Counted from the stretch's first letter, positions 35,599 through 45,743 are shown. The stretch: 64,000 bases of DNA from Rhizobium sp. (GCA_002796995.1 PEKW01000002.1:443990-507989); one strand, 5' to 3'. Numbers and translations are program-made. The notes: a model not told the origin generated them from the letters alone.

Positions 35599-35946
35599 AT
35601 GTACCAATTTTCATATGCCGAAATCATGGAAGATGGCGTCGCGGACGCCAAGGATCGTGAACGGCAGGCTCTGACGCGCTCCATCGAGCTTCTCACGCTG
35701 GCCCGTGACGAGCAGGGCTATACCCGGGAAGCGATCGAAGCGCTCTTCTACACCCGCCGGGTCTGGATCCGCCTCATCGAGGATCTGAAACAGCCGGAAA
35801 ATCAGCTGGACGCCGAACTGCGCGCCAACCTGATCTCAATCGCCATCTGGATTTTGAAGGAGTGCGACCGGATTCGGAAGCGCCAGTCCACCAACTTCCA
35901 GGGCATCATCGACGTGACAACCATCATCAGGGATGGACTGAAATGA
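35599..35946 (+). CDS. flaF: Flagellin synthesis/export regulator FlaF
   Basis: FlaF is needed for flagellin production in alphaproteobacteria and binds flagellin. The 115-aa protein has the family opening [12 protein letters not shown] and the ATR/RR-rich middle ([20 protein letters not shown]). Its stop overlaps the flbT ATG, the usual flaF-flbT pair. Confidence 0.95.
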   Translation: MYQFSYAEIMEDGVADAKDRERQALTRSIELLTLARDEQGYTREAIEALFYTRRVWIRLIEDLKQPENQLDAELRANLISIAIWILKECDRIRKRQSTNFQGIIDVTTIIRDGLK

Positions 35947-36392
35947 AGAGCACTTTGCGCATCTCGCTCAAGTCGGGCGAACGGATTTTTATCAACGGAG
36001 CGGTTCTGCGCGTCGACCGCAAGGTTGCGCTGGAATTCCTCAACGACGTCACGTTCCTGCTGGAAAACCACGTCCTGCAGCCGGAACAGGCGACCACGCC
36101 GCTCCGCCAGCTCTACTTCATCGCCCAGATGATGCTGATCAATCCCGAAGGGCGCGAACAGTCGATGGCGATGTTCCGCAAGTCGATCATCATGCTGCTC
36201 ACCTGCTTCGAGAACGAGGAAATCCTCGCCGAGCTGAAGCGGGTCGACGGCATGGTCTCGTCCGGCCGCGCCTTTGATGCGCTGAAGGCGATCCGCGGGC
36301 TGTACGCGATCGAGGACCAGATCCTCAACAGCCAGGAAATGACCCCGGCCACCGTTGAACAGATTCGCAAGGAGATTGCACCATGGCGGTAG
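35943..36392 (+). CDS. flbT: Flagellin translation regulator FlbT
   Basis: FlbT in Caulobacter binds the 5' leader of flagellin mRNA and controls its stability and translation. I chose ATG 35943, which overlaps the flaF stop and gives the 149-aa family length ([20 protein letters not shown]). The conserved helical part follows ([20 protein letters not shown]). The structured flagellin leaders in this window are plausible targets. The stop overlaps flgD by 10 bp. Confidence 0.95.
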   Translation: MKSTLRISLKSGERIFINGAVLRVDRKVALEFLNDVTFLLENHVLQPEQATTPLRQLYFIAQMMLINPEGREQSMAMFRKSIIMLLTCFENEEILAELKRVDGMVSSGRAFDALKAIRGLYAIEDQILNSQEMTPATVEQIRKEIAPWR

Positions 36393-36835
36393 ACGGCGTC
36401 ACCTCGGCCACCAATGCGGCAGCGAAGACGACGGACTCGTCTGCGTCCAGCGCCTCGGCTGCCGCTTCGCTGGACTATGATTCATTCCTGAAACTGCTGA
36501 TCGCCCAGATGCAGAACCAGGACCCGACCGATCCGATGGATGCCAGCGAGCAGATCGCCCAGCTGGCTACCTTCTCGCAGGTCGAGCAGACCATCCAGAC
36601 CAACGCCAATCTCGAGACGCTGATCACCGGCAACGCGCTGACCAATGCGTCGAACTATATCGGCCAGACGATCACCAGCGCCGACGAAAAGCTCTCGGGC
36701 GTCATCGAGTCGGTCCGCGTCTACAACGACACCATGGTCGCCACGACCACGGCAGGCGACGAGATCCCGATCGTCGTCGGCGTTCGCGTCGGCGTGCCAT
36801 CGACCCCGGATCCCGATACTGATACGGATGCCTGA
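36383..36835 (+). CDS. flgD: Hook cap/scaffold protein FlgD
   Basis: FlgD caps the growing hook. The 150-aa protein has the conserved N-terminal half ([40 protein letters not shown]) and a short remainder, so it lacks most of the C-terminal domain of enteric FlgD; short forms like this are usual in rhizobia. Confidence 0.93.
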   Translation: MAVDGVTSATNAAAKTTDSSASSASAAASLDYDSFLKLLIAQMQNQDPTDPMDASEQIAQLATFSQVEQTIQTNANLETLITGNALTNASNYIGQTITSADEKLSGVIESVRVYNDTMVATTTAGDEIPIVVGVRVGVPSTPDPDTDTDA

Positions 36836-36883
36836 TGTGCATGGGGGAGTGATTCCCCCGGCACATCGCAGGAATTGAAGTCC

Positions 36884-37150
36884 ATGAATGAGGCAGACGC
36901 TCTCGATATCATGCAGGCAGCCGTCTGGACCGTGCTCGTCGCGTCCGGTCCGGCCGTGCTCGCCGCCATGATCGTCGGCGTCACCATCGCGCTCATCCAG
37001 GCGCTCACCCAGGTCCAGGAAATGACCCTGACCTTCGTGCCGAAGATCGTCGCCATCCTGGTGACCATCGGCATCAGCGCCCCCTTTGTCGGCGGACAGA
37101 TCGCGCTCTTCGCCAATCTGGTGTTCTCCCGCGTGCAGACCGGCTTCTGA
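36884..37150 (+). CDS. fliQ: Flagellar export gate protein FliQ
   Basis: FliQ is the small two-helix channel subunit of the FliPQR gate. I chose ATG 36884 (88 aa, the usual length), with AGGAA upstream; an in-frame TTG at 36875 would add three residues. Both membrane helices are evident (VWTVLVASGPAVLAAMIVGV; FVPKIVAILVTIGISAPFVG). Confidence 0.94.
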   Translation: MNEADALDIMQAAVWTVLVASGPAVLAAMIVGVTIALIQALTQVQEMTLTFVPKIVAILVTIGISAPFVGGQIALFANLVFSRVQTGF

Positions 37151-37188
37151 ACGTCTTCCGCCGGCCGCGGCGTTGGTGACACTGCCAC

Positions 37189-37200
37189 CCTCGCGCAAGC
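37189..37200 (+). promoter_or_regulatory. CGCAAG box before flhA
   Basis: CCTCGCGCAAGC lies about 80 bp before flhA and is followed by TTCGCCCGCTATCGCTT; the box before motA is likewise followed by TATCGCTT. The gap 37151-37280 otherwise shows no gene. Confidence 0.5.
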
Positions 37201-37280
37201 TTCGCCCGCTATCGCTTCGTTGAACATGGCCGAATGCCCTCGGGCGTCGGCCGACCTCTCATGAAGAGACGGAACGATAA

Positions 37281-39368
37281 ATGGCGCAACCAACCGCAAT
37301 CATCATACCGAAGGTCAGCCCGAACGGCCGCGATATCGGCTTTGCCATGGGCATCGTCGGCATCCTGTGCATCCTGTTCCTGCCCATTCCACCGTTCCTC
37401 ATCGACATGGGACTGGCTTTCTCGATTGCCTTCTCCGTGCTGATCCTGATGGTTTCCCTGTGGATCCAGCGCCCGCTCGACTTTTCGTCCTTCCCGACCA
37501 TCCTGCTGATCTCGACGATGATCCGCCTGGCGCTCAACATCGCCACGACGCGCGTCATCCTTTCGCACGGCCACGAGGGACACAATGCGGCGGGCGGCGT
37601 CATTGCCGGCTTCTCCAGCCTCGTCATGTCCGGCGACTTCGTCATCGGTCTGATCGTCTTCCTGATCCTCGTCACGGTGAACTTCATTGTCATCACCAAG
37701 GGTGCCACGCGTATCGCCGAAGTCGGCGCCCGCTTCACCCTCGACGCCATTCCCGGCAAGCAGATGTCGATCGACGCCGACCTGTCGGCCGGTATGATCG
37801 ACGACAAGGAAGCGCAGTTCCGCCGCCGCGAGCTCGAGCAGGAAAGCTCCTTCTTCGGCGCCATGGACGGTGCCTCGAAATTCGTGCGCGGCGATGCGAT
37901 CGCCGGCCTGATCATCACCGCGATCAACATCTTCGGCGGCATCGTCATCGGCTATTTCCGCCACGGCATGGAAATCGGCGAAGCGGCAGACGTCTTCGTC
38001 AAGCTGTCGGTCGGCGACGGTATCGTCTCGCAGATCCCGGCCCTCATCGTCTCGCTCGCCGCCGGCCTTCTGGTCTCGCGCGGCGGCAATCCGGGCTCCA
38101 CCGACCAGGCCGTCGTCAACCAGCTGAGCGGCTATCCGCGCGCGCTGTCGGTTGCTGCATCCCTGATGGTCCTGCTGTCCATCGTTCCCGGCCTGCCCAT
38201 GGTGCCCTTCCTGGCGCTCGGCGGCATCATGGCCTTCGGCAGCTGGTTCATCCCGCGCCAGATCGAGGCGGAGAACAAGGTCAAGCGCGAGCAGGAGGAA
38301 AAGAAGGTCATCCAGACAAAGGAAGCCGAGAAGGATTCGGTCAAGTCGGTGCTGAAGACCGCCGAGATCGAACTGGCGCTCGGCAAGCTGGTCTCGACCC
38401 GTCTGCTCGGCGCCCACCAGGAACTCGCCTTCCGCGTCGGCAAGATGCGCAAGAAGTTCGCCAGCCAGTACGGTTTCGTGGTGCCCGAGATCAAGGTCAC
38501 GGACGACATCGCCATCCAGGAGAAATCCTACCAGATCCGCATCCACGGCACGACGGTCGCCTCCAACCAGCTGCGCGTCGGCGAAGTCCTCGTGGTCACC
38601 GGATCAGGCCGCAAGCCCAAGGTGCCGGGCGACGAGATCCGCGAACCCGCCTTCGGCATGCCGGCGGTCTCAGTGCTCGAGACCTTCGCCGAGGACCTGA
38701 AGCGCGAGGGCTTCCACCCGATCGACAACGTCTCGGTCGTGCTCACCCATGTGAGCGAGGTCATCCGCAACAACCTGCCGCAGCTTCTCTCCTACAAGGA
38801 CGTGAAGATCCTGATCGACCGGCTCGATCCGGAATACAAGAAACTCGCCGACGAGATCTGCTCGTCGCACATGTCCTATTCGGGTCTGCAGGCGGTGCTG
38901 AAACTGCTGCTCGCCGAGCGCGTCTCGATCCGCAACCTGCATCTGATCCTCGAAGCGGTGGCGGAGCTGGCGCCGCATGTCAGGAAGACCGAGCAGATCG
39001 TCGAGCATGTGCGCGTGCGCATGTCGCAGCAGCTCTGCGGCGACCTGACCGACAACGGCGTGCTGCGCGTGCTGCGCCTCGGATCCAAGTGGGACCTCGT
39101 CTTCCACCAGGCGCTGAAGCGCGACGCCAAGGGCGAAATCGTCGAGTTCGACATCGATCCGCGCAGCCTCGAGGAGTTTTCCGAGCAGGCCAGCAAGGTT
39201 ATCCGTGAATTCATGGACCGCGGACTGCCATTCGTGCTTGTCACCTCGCCGGAAACGCGCTCCTATGTGCGCATGATCATCGAGCGACTGTTCGCTACCC
39301 TGCCGGTGCTTTCGCATGTGGAACTGGCCAAGGGCATCGAGATAAAGATCCTGGGTTCCATTTCATGA
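37281..39368 (+). CDS. flhA: Flagellar export gate protein FlhA
   Basis: FlhA is the large export-gate protein that receives substrate-chaperone complexes. The 695-aa protein has about eight membrane helices in the first 320 residues, including the FHIPEP-family region ([40 protein letters not shown], then [10 protein letters not shown]), and a large cytoplasmic domain. fliR overlaps its stop. Confidence 0.97.
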   Translation: MAQPTAIIIPKVSPNGRDIGFAMGIVGILCILFLPIPPFLIDMGLAFSIAFSVLILMVSLWIQRPLDFSSFPTILLISTMIRLALNIATTRVILSHGHEGHNAAGGVIAGFSSLVMSGDFVIGLIVFLILVTVNFIVITKGATRIAEVGARFTLDAIPGKQMSIDADLSAGMIDDKEAQFRRRELEQESSFFGAMDGASKFVRGDAIAGLIITAINIFGGIVIGYFRHGMEIGEAADVFVKLSVGDGIVSQIPALIVSLAAGLLVSRGGNPGSTDQAVVNQLSGYPRALSVAASLMVLLSIVPGLPMVPFLALGGIMAFGSWFIPRQIEAENKVKREQEEKKVIQTKEAEKDSVKSVLKTAEIELALGKLVSTRLLGAHQELAFRVGKMRKKFASQYGFVVPEIKVTDDIAIQEKSYQIRIHGTTVASNQLRVGEVLVVTGSGRKPKVPGDEIREPAFGMPAVSVLETFAEDLKREGFHPIDNVSVVLTHVSEVIRNNLPQLLSYKDVKILIDRLDPEYKKLADEICSSHMSYSGLQAVLKLLLAERVSIRNLHLILEAVAELAPHVRKTEQIVEHVRVRMSQQLCGDLTDNGVLRVLRLGSKWDLVFHQALKRDAKGEIVEFDIDPRSLEEFSEQASKVIREFMDRGLPFVLVTSPETRSYVRMIIERLFATLPVLSHVELAKGIEIKILGSIS

Positions 39369-40114
39369 TCACCGACCCCGAGGGGACAGTTCTGGCCATG
39401 TTCGTGGCCTTCTGCCGGATCGGCGCCTGCTTCATGGTGCTTCCGGGTTTCTCCTCGGCCCGTATTCCCGTCACCGTCCGGCTGCTGATGGCGGCGGCCA
39501 TATCCATGGCCATCCTGCCGGTGCTGTGGGACACGATCTATCCGAAGGTGTCGGGCAGCGACTATGCCTATATCCACCTCATCGTCGGTGAGACGCTGAT
39601 CGGCACCATGTACGGCATGATCCCGCGGCTCTACGTGATCGGCCTGCAGTTCGCCGGCTCGGCGATTTCCATGTCGATCGGCTTCAACTCGCCCGGCGCG
39701 CCCGACGTGGTCGAAGACACGCCGGAAAACCAGCTGACCAACCTGATCAGCTTCGGCGGCCTGCTGCTGCTGTTCATGCTCGACTTTCACCACATCGTGC
39801 TGCGGGCGTTGATCGATTCCTACGGGCTGATGCCGCTCGGCGGCTTTCCCGACATGCAGAAGATGCTGATCACGCTGACCGACACGCTGGGCGCCACATT
39901 CCTGCTCATGCTGCGTCTGGCCAGCCCCTTCATCATCTTCGGCTTGATGTTCAACTTCTCGATCGGCCTGATCAACAAGCTGGCGCCGCAGATCCCGATC
40001 TACTTCATCTCGACGCCCTATCTTCTGCTGGGCGGCCTGTTTCTCGTGTATTTTTCCATCGCCGCGATCGTCCGGCAGTTTGCCGACAACTTCGCCAGGA
40101 TCTTCCTCGGCTGA
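39365..40114 (+). CDS. fliR: Flagellar export gate protein FliR
   Basis: FliR is the third channel subunit of the FliPQR gate. The 249-aa hydrophobic protein has about six membrane segments, and the motif [19 protein letters not shown] near the end is family-typical. It is ATGA-coupled to flhA. Confidence 0.95.
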   Translation: MITDPEGTVLAMFVAFCRIGACFMVLPGFSSARIPVTVRLLMAAAISMAILPVLWDTIYPKVSGSDYAYIHLIVGETLIGTMYGMIPRLYVIGLQFAGSAISMSIGFNSPGAPDVVEDTPENQLTNLISFGGLLLLFMLDFHHIVLRALIDSYGLMPLGGFPDMQKMLITLTDTLGATFLLMLRLASPFIIFGLMFNFSIGLINKLAPQIPIYFISTPYLLLGGLFLVYFSIAAIVRQFADNFARIFLG

Positions 40115-40146
40115 GGCCGGAGCGAAGCTGAAGCCAAGGAGCGCCC

Positions 40147-40557
40147 ATGGGGCCGACGAAGAAATCCGAAAAGCTGAAGCGCCTCGTCAACGTGCAGCGC
40201 CACATGGAGCGCATGGCCGAGAGCGAGCTTGCCGTCACCGCCAAGCGACGCGAGGAAAATGCTGCCTCGATGGTCTCAGTCATGGAGGCGATCGGCTCGC
40301 TGGAGCCCGTCCATCGCCTGTTCGCCCAGAACTACGCCGACCGCTTCGACCGGCTGTCCAATACCGACAAGCAGCTCGCCAGCCTCCAGCATGGCCAGGA
40401 GATCAAGATGCTGCGCGAGCGGGCCAAGGGTGATCGGCTCGAGGAGAACATGAAGGACGCCCGGGTCCACGAGGATCGCGAGGCCGACGACAACGCCATC
40501 TACGATCTGGTCGACATGACCGTCGCCACGACAGCCTCCAGCAAGCTTCGCGAGTGA
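40147..40557 (+). CDS. FliJ-like coiled-coil protein (candidate)
   Basis: This 136-aa protein is one long charged helix pair: SEKLKRLVNVQRHMERMAES and RRE near the start, and LRERAKGDRLEENMKDARVH and EDRE near the end, without membrane segments. Size, antiparallel coiled-coil layout, a basic/acidic C-terminal helix and the place right after fliR suggest the FliJ export chaperone-escort, which is otherwise not visible here. No diagnostic motif proves it. GGAG at 40138-40141 supports the start. Confidence 0.72.
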   Translation: MGPTKKSEKLKRLVNVQRHMERMAESELAVTAKRREENAASMVSVMEAIGSLEPVHRLFAQNYADRFDRLSNTDKQLASLQHGQEIKMLRERAKGDRLEENMKDARVHEDREADDNAIYDLVDMTVATTASSKLRE

Positions 40558-40594
40558 TACTCGTCACCTATTCAAAGCACCGAGGACCAGAAAC

Positions 40595-41149
40595 GTGGCA
40601 ATATCACCTCCGAGCGATCTCGTGCTGGACGTCGTCCGCGCTGCAGATCCGATGGTACTGGCGGCAGCCCAGGAAAAACTCAAAGCCAATCGCGCGGCTC
40701 AGGCTGCCACCAGCCTCGCCGAAAAGGGCACCGGATTCGGCGCCGCGGTCGAGGTTCTCAACAGCGCCGCCTACGACGCCGGTCTCGGCAACGTCAAGAA
40801 GACGGCTGCGGGCGAGACCCCGAAGGTCTACCGCGAATTCGAAGCGGTCATCCTGCAGAACTTCGTCAAGTCGATGATGCCGGACGACAGTGAATCGGTC
40901 TACGGCAAGGGCAATGCCGGCGAGATCTGGAAGAGCATGATGGCCGAGCAGATCGGCGGCGTCATCTCCGAAAGCGGCGGCGTCGGCATCGCCGACCAGA
41001 TGTATTCGGAAGAGCTGGCGCGTCAGCGCGGCGGCAATGTCGCCAATGCCGCGACCGATGAAACGGACAAACGCGTCGCGTTCAACATGGTGACCGACCT
41101 GGAGCGTCGCACGCTCGGCGTCTCCGCCAATGACGCCACGACAGCATAA
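40595..41149 (+). CDS. flgJ: Rod-binding protein FlgJ without muramidase domain
   Basis: FlgJ caps the growing rod. The 184-aa protein contains the rod-binding domain at about residues 85-140 (YREFEAVILQNFVKSMMP, GKGNAGEIWKSMMAEQIG, GVGIADQMY) but no glucosaminidase domain, as is usual in alphaproteobacteria, where a separate transglycosylase takes that role (30161-30736). It starts with GTG 40595 after GAGGA. Confidence 0.92.
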   Translation: MAISPPSDLVLDVVRAADPMVLAAAQEKLKANRAAQAATSLAEKGTGFGAAVEVLNSAAYDAGLGNVKKTAAGETPKVYREFEAVILQNFVKSMMPDDSESVYGKGNAGEIWKSMMAEQIGGVISESGGVGIADQMYSEELARQRGGNVANAATDETDKRVAFNMVTDLERRTLGVSANDATTA

Positions 41150-41173
41150 CAACACTCATCCGGGGCAATAACC

Positions 41174-41539
41174 ATGGAAATCATCAATAGCGATTATCGG
41201 ATCAAGACGGTGCTCGGCCGCCTCGAAATGATCATCGACAACGAAAACCAGCGCATCGGCAAGGACCCGGAATTCGACCTCAAGGTCTCGAATGCCCACA
41301 AGAGCCGTTGCCTCTACGAACTGACCATGCTGTTCCGCGACACCGATCCGCGTGAGCTGGCCGTCGGTTATGTCGAGCAGATGCACGCCCTGAAGAAGAA
41401 GCTCGCGGTCAATGCCCGCCGCGTCGAGGCGCACATGAATGCCGTGCGCGCCGTCGCCGATCTCCTGAAGAATGCGGTGCGGGAAGCCGATGGTGACGGC
41501 ACCTACTCCCAGGAACAGTTCCAGTACAGCGAGGTCTGA
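41174..41539 (+). CDS. FlgN-like export chaperone
   Basis: This 121-aa helical protein has the FlgN-type pattern in its first helix (LGRLEMIIDNENQRIGKDPE, KSRCLYELTML). FlgN chaperones the hook-associated proteins FlgK and FlgL. The place after flgJ supports this. The stop overlaps the ATG of the next gene by one base. Confidence 0.78.
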   Translation: MEIINSDYRIKTVLGRLEMIIDNENQRIGKDPEFDLKVSNAHKSRCLYELTMLFRDTDPRELAVGYVEQMHALKKKLAVNARRVEAHMNAVRAVADLLKNAVREADGDGTYSQEQFQYSEV

Positions 41540-42078
41540 TGGTCAAGATACTGGCCGCCGGATTGTGGGTCTGCCTCGTCACGCTGGGCGCGGTCTATTT
41601 TTCCGTGCACATGGCGACGGCGCCTGCGGAAGTCAGCGAAGAGGACGCCAAGAAGGCGAAGCTCGAACTGGTGCGCGGCGAGTCGATCACCATTCCGATG
41701 ATCGCCGACGGCAGCGTGCGCGGCTATTTCCTCGGGCGCATCTCCTTCATGATGGACAAGGAAAAGATCAAGGGCGTCGAGCTGCCGTTGACCGAACTGA
41801 TGACTGACGAGCTGTTCACCCTGCTGATCGGCAACAAGATGGTCGACATTTCGAACATGGCCTCGTTCGACGTCGCCGCCTTCCGCGAGAAGATCAAGAC
41901 CGACATCAATACCCATCTGGGCGAGGGCTTCGTCGAGGAAGTGCTGGTCGAACAGCTCGACTACATGTCCAAGGACGATGTGCGCGCGACCAGCGACGGA
42001 ACCGCCAAGCCGCCGGCCAAGCCGGTCCAGGTGATCGAGGGCGACAAGGTCGAGGAACCGGCGAAGACGGGCCACTGA
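41539..42078 (+). CDS. FliL-like membrane-anchored protein (second copy)
   Basis: This 179-aa protein has an N-terminal membrane helix (ILAAGLWVCLVTLGAVYFSV) and a periplasmic domain with the FliL/stomatin-like succession: extended strands (RGYFLGRISFMMD), a helix (LPLTELMTDELFTLLIG), then SFDVAAFREKIKTDINTHLG and EGFVEEVLVEQLDYMSKDDV. The tail is Pro/Lys-rich. A true fliL is already at 17575, so this may be a paralogue acting at the motor. The assignment is by pattern only. Confidence 0.72.
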   Translation: MVKILAAGLWVCLVTLGAVYFSVHMATAPAEVSEEDAKKAKLELVRGESITIPMIADGSVRGYFLGRISFMMDKEKIKGVELPLTELMTDELFTLLIGNKMVDISNMASFDVAAFREKIKTDINTHLGEGFVEEVLVEQLDYMSKDDVRATSDGTAKPPAKPVQVIEGDKVEEPAKTGH

Positions 42079-42112
42079 TCCGCTCCGTCATCGAATACCT
42101 AGGATAAGACAG

Positions 42113-42143
42113 AAAAGGCTGCGGCGTCGGCCCGCCGCCTTTT
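42113..42143 (+). terminator. Terminator at the end of the flagellar cluster
   Basis: AAAAGG-CT-GCGGCG pairs with CGCCGC-CTTTT (a two-base bulge) around a 6-base loop and ends in CTTTT. It closes the flhA operon. The rest of the 42079-42416 gap presumably holds the promoter of the next gene; I see no other feature in it. Confidence 0.75.
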
Positions 42144-42416
42144 CGCGTTCGGCGCTTACCTGCGCCATCATGGTTGGCAAGACGTAAATTTGCCCGCGAC
42201 AATCCGAGCATTTGACTTAATCCGGATTTGACCTCCTGCTGATACAAGGCGTCTATCAAACCCTGTATTGCGTGGTGTCATGCGGTTCCTAGTCTCGTTC
42301 CTCTCCCTCCCGGCGTTTCGCGGGGCATTGCTGGCAGGCATTGCCGGCCTCCCGGGGCATGGCCGTCAGCCGGCCGAGCGCGACAGCCTCAGGGCCGGCC
42401 GTTTCCGGAGGCGCTC

Positions 42417-43304
42417 ATGAACCCTGCACCAAATTTGCCGCTGCCGGAGCCGCGCCTGCCTCTCTTTGGCATGCCGGTCTACGACCTCACCTGGGAAGGC
42501 GCGCTTTCCTATGTCAACGAGCTGGCCTCCCTGCCGCTCGGCCCGACCCATATGGCGTTCCTCAACGCCAACAATGCCAATCTGATGATGTCCGATCCGG
42601 ACTATCGCAAGGCGTTGGCCCGCACGGTGTTGCTGCCCGACGGGATCGGCGTCGATCTCGCATCGCGCCTGCTCAACGGCGAACGCTTCATCGCCAATCT
42701 CAACGGCACGGACTTCATTCCGGCCATGCTGAGCTACATGGACGTGCCCCGGCGCATCGGCCTGATCGGCGGGCGACCGGAAGTGCTCGCACGTGCCGCG
42801 GTCAATTTCCGCAGGCATGCGCCCTGGCACGAATTCGTCGAGCTGTCCGACGGCTTCTTCGACAAGAACAACTGCGCCGGCTTGCTGGACGAGATCAAGG
42901 ACGCCCGGATCGACATCCTGCTGGTTGCCCTTGGTACCCCGCTGCAGGAGATCTGGATCGACCGCAACATCCGGCCGGAGCATGCCCGCCTCGTGATCGG
43001 GGTTGGAGCCCTGTTCGACTTCGTTTCGGGCGAGGTGCCGCGCGCGCCGCTGTGGATGCGCCATATCCGCTGCGAATGGGTCTACCGCCTGTGGCTGGAG
43101 CCGCGGCGCCTGTGGTATCGCTACATCGTCGGCATTCCTGTCTTCCTCGGTCATGTCGCGCGCTTCAAGCTGTTCGGAGCGCCGCGCCATGCCGCGGGCG
43201 AGGACCCGCTTTCGCAGGGGCGCCGGCGAACCGACAATCGCTCCGCACCCAACAGCCGCCGCACCGCGGCGCGCCAGGACCCAGCCTCCCGCCGCTATAC
43301 CTGA
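42417..43304 (+). CDS. WecG/TagA/CpsF-family glycosyltransferase
   Basis: This 295-aa protein is a GT26-type enzyme that adds a sugar to a lipid-linked intermediate in surface polysaccharide synthesis. Family blocks are [20 protein letters not shown], the catalytic-region motif [26 protein letters not shown] and [17 protein letters not shown], and a C-terminal hydrophobic/aromatic membrane-association region ([20 protein letters not shown]). The last 35 residues are low-complexity and basic. It stands alone rather than in a polysaccharide cluster, so the product is not known. Confidence 0.88.
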   Translation: MNPAPNLPLPEPRLPLFGMPVYDLTWEGALSYVNELASLPLGPTHMAFLNANNANLMMSDPDYRKALARTVLLPDGIGVDLASRLLNGERFIANLNGTDFIPAMLSYMDVPRRIGLIGGRPEVLARAAVNFRRHAPWHEFVELSDGFFDKNNCAGLLDEIKDARIDILLVALGTPLQEIWIDRNIRPEHARLVIGVGALFDFVSGEVPRAPLWMRHIRCEWVYRLWLEPRRLWYRYIVGIPVFLGHVARFKLFGAPRHAAGEDPLSQGRRRTDNRSAPNSRRTAARQDPASRRYT

Positions 43305-43474
43305 GCCAAGCCCGTCGAACACCCGCGGCCTTGGCGTCAGACCAGGGGAGGTTGGAAAGGCCTGCGCTTTCCCCTTGCAAATCCCGCGCTTTTGACACCA
43401 TACGGCGGAGAGAGGCAATTGCCGACCCGGTGCGGCGGCTATGTTGCCGGAAAACGCGAGCGAGGGATGCGATC

Positions 43475-44374
43475 GTGACGACGGTGATTGATGGCAAGCA
43501 GACAGCCGCTTCGGTGATCGAAGCGGTAACAACGGCAGCAGCGGCGCTGGAGCGCGATGCGGGTCGCAGACCCGGCCTGGCGGTGGTGATCGTTGGCAAT
43601 GATCCGGCCAGCCACGCCTATGTCAGTTCCAAGAGCCGGATGGCCAAGCAATGCGGCTTCAAGTCGGTGCAGCACACGCTGCCCGAGGAAACCAGCCAGG
43701 AAACGTTGATGGCGCTGGTCGCCGAACTCAACGCCGATCCCGAGATCGACGGCGTGCTCGTCCAGTTGCCCCTGCCGAAGCATCTCGATTCCGAAGCCGT
43801 GATCCAGTCGATCCGGCCGGACAAGGATGTCGACGGCCTGCATGTGGTCAATGCCGGCAAGCTCGCCACCGGCGACGCCGAGACCGGCCTCGTCTCCTGC
43901 ACCCCGGCCGGCGCCATGATCCTGGTGCGCCAGATCCGCGGCCGCGATCTCTCCGGCCTCAACGCGCTGGTCATCGGCCGCTCCAACCTGTTCGGCAAGC
44001 CGATGGCGCAGCTGCTTCTCGCCGCCAACGCGACCGTGACGATCGGCCATTCGAGGAGCCGCGATCTCCCGGCACTCGCCCGCAATGCCGACATCCTCGT
44101 GGCGGCCGTCGGCCGCGCCGAAATGGTCAAGGCCGATTGGGTGAAGCCCGGCGCGACCGTCATCGACGTCGGCATCAATCGCGTGCCGGCCCCGGAAAAG
44201 GGCGAGGGCAAGACCCGCCTCGTCGGCGACGTGGCCTTTGCCGAATGCGCACCGGTCGCCGGCGCGATCAGCCCGGTCCCGGGCGGCGTCGGTCCCATGA
44301 CCATCGCCATGCTGATGGCCAACACGGTGATCGCCGCCTATCGCGCCGCGGGCAAGCCTGCGCCGAAATTCTGA
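43475..44374 (+). CDS. folD: Bifunctional methylenetetrahydrofolate dehydrogenase/cyclohydrolase FolD
   Basis: FolD interconverts 5,10-methylene-, methenyl- and 10-formyl-tetrahydrofolate with NADP. The 299-aa protein has the signatures [49 protein letters not shown] and the end [19 protein letters not shown]. It starts with GTG 43475, 7 bases after GAGGGA; the frame is open far upstream but there overlaps the glycosyltransferase gene. Confidence 0.97.
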   Translation: MTTVIDGKQTAASVIEAVTTAAAALERDAGRRPGLAVVIVGNDPASHAYVSSKSRMAKQCGFKSVQHTLPEETSQETLMALVAELNADPEIDGVLVQLPLPKHLDSEAVIQSIRPDKDVDGLHVVNAGKLATGDAETGLVSCTPAGAMILVRQIRGRDLSGLNALVIGRSNLFGKPMAQLLLAANATVTIGHSRSRDLPALARNADILVAAVGRAEMVKADWVKPGATVIDVGINRVPAPEKGEGKTRLVGDVAFAECAPVAGAISPVPGGVGPMTIAMLMANTVIAAYRAAGKPAPKF

Positions 44375-44407
44375 CGAACCCTGATCGATCCGCGTGAGGG
44401 AAGGGGC

Positions 44408-45439
44408 CTAGGCCTCTTTCGGCGCCGGCCCCGTCGAGGCGCGGATCACCAGGTCGGTGGTCCATAGCTCGTGCGCCGGCGGCTGAGGATCCGTCTGCTT
44501 GATCGCCGCGATCAGCCGCTGGGCGATGCGGATGCCGGCGGCGCGCAGCGACGAGCGGGTCGTCGTCAGCGGAATGGTGAAATTCTCGGGCTTGAGCAGC
44601 GGCAGCACGTCGTCATGGGCGATCAGCGATATGTCCTCGCCGAGCTTCCGGCCTGCCTTGTTGATCGCCCGGACAGCGCCGAGCGCCAGCACCGTCGAGG
44701 CGCAGAGCACGGCCGTCGGCCGCTCAGGCCCCTCCAGCAGTTCCGACATGCCGCGGAACCCGGCCTCGTCGGTCATCGCCGTGTGGCGCATCGCCGCGGG
44801 ATCGAGCGTGATCCCCTTTTCCTTCAGTGCCTCCACGGTGCCGATCCGGCGGCGGATGGCGAAGTCGAATTCGTCGGGTCCGTTGAGCAGGGCAAACCGC
44901 CGGTGGCCGAGTTGCAGCAGCAGGCGCGCCGCGTCGCGGAATGCGCCTTCGTTGTCGACGTCGAGGAACGGATAGTCGTCCGCCAGGCCATGCGACCGGC
45001 CATGCACGATGAACGGCACCGGCAGGGTTTTCGCCATGGCGATGCGTGGGTCGTTCGCCCGCATGTAGGCGAGGTAGTAGCCGTCGACGCTGCCGCTCGC
45101 CACCAGCCAGCGGATCGCCTGCTCCTCGTCATGCGGCTGGGCGGGCATGATCACCAGATGGAAGTCGTGACGGAGGGATTCTTCCGCCAGCCCGCGCTGG
45201 AATTCGGCGAAGTGAAGATCGGAATTGTCGTTCGGTTCGATCGGCATGACGAGGCCGATCGAACCGGCCTTTCCTGTCGCCAGGCGCTGAGCCGCGCGGT
45301 TTGGACGGTAGCCGGTTTCCTTGGCGGCCTTCAGCACGCGCTGCCGCGTCTCTTCGCTCACTTCCGGATAGCCGTTGATCGCCCGGCTGATCGTCGTCTG
45401 GGACAGGCCCAGCAGTTGCGCCAATTGCTTTAGGTTCAC
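44408..45439 (-). CDS. aglR: LacI-type regulator of the alpha-glucoside operon, AglR
   Basis: This 343-aa LacI/GalR regulator has a helix-turn-helix at the very N-terminus (NLKQLAQLLGLSQTTISRAI, NGYPEVS) and a periplasmic-binding-protein-like sugar domain. I chose GTG 45439, which places the helix-turn-helix at residue 2 and has GGGAGGAA upstream; the frame runs 35 codons further but that part is not protein-like. It is divergent from aglE, as in S. meliloti. Two CAAAGCGCTT palindromes lie between the genes. Confidence 0.9.
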   Translation of the reverse strand: MNLKQLAQLLGLSQTTISRAINGYPEVSEETRQRVLKAAKETGYRPNRAAQRLATGKAGSIGLVMPIEPNDNSDLHFAEFQRGLAEESLRHDFHLVIMPAQPHDEEQAIRWLVASGSVDGYYLAYMRANDPRIAMAKTLPVPFIVHGRSHGLADDYPFLDVDNEGAFRDAARLLLQLGHRRFALLNGPDEFDFAIRRRIGTVEALKEKGITLDPAAMRHTAMTDEAGFRGMSELLEGPERPTAVLCASTVLALGAVRAINKAGRKLGEDISLIAHDDVLPLLKPENFTIPLTTTRSSLRAAGIRIAQRLIAAIKQTDPQPPAHELWTTDLVIRASTGPAPKEA

Positions 45440-45498
45440 CGCGCATTCCTCCCCTGCCGCTCCGGGTCGCCCGGCACGAATGCCGCCTCGCTGGCGTT

Positions 45499-45510
45499 CA
45501 AAGCGCTTGG
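45499..45510. promoter_or_regulatory. LacI-type operator near aglR
   Basis: CAAAGCGCTTGG is 11 of 12 identical to the perfect palindrome at 45669. It lies 60 bp upstream of the aglR start, so it could serve autoregulation or looping. Confidence 0.6.
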
Positions 45511-45668
45511 ACCTGTTGTCTAGCAGCAGAGCGCAGGCGCACACAAACAGGAAATTGGTCGAATGAATTGCACATGCCGTTTTCTTCGCCGCATTGTTGC
45601 AAGCATTTGCGGCAGATCCGGATTTATGCTTGACTCCCTTTCCCAGTCGATGTGAAGACTTGTATTGC

Positions 45669-45680
45669 CAAAGCGCTTTG
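45669..45680. promoter_or_regulatory. LacI-type operator before aglE
   Basis: CAAAGCGCTTTG is a perfect 12-bp palindrome of the LacI/GalR kind (CG centre). It lies 64 bp before aglE and downstream of a CTTGAC element at 45629-45634, where a bound repressor would block transcription. Confidence 0.72.
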
Positions 45681-45743
45681 AAAGACGACTTTCAATGTAC
45701 GAGACGGGGTTTGCCCGTCCAGATGTGATGGGAGGTAAATCAC

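Noticed and set aside
42341..43474. In-frame extension upstream of folD
   Set aside because: It would overlap the whole glycosyltransferase gene; GTG 43475 has a good ribosome site and fits the FolD N-terminus.
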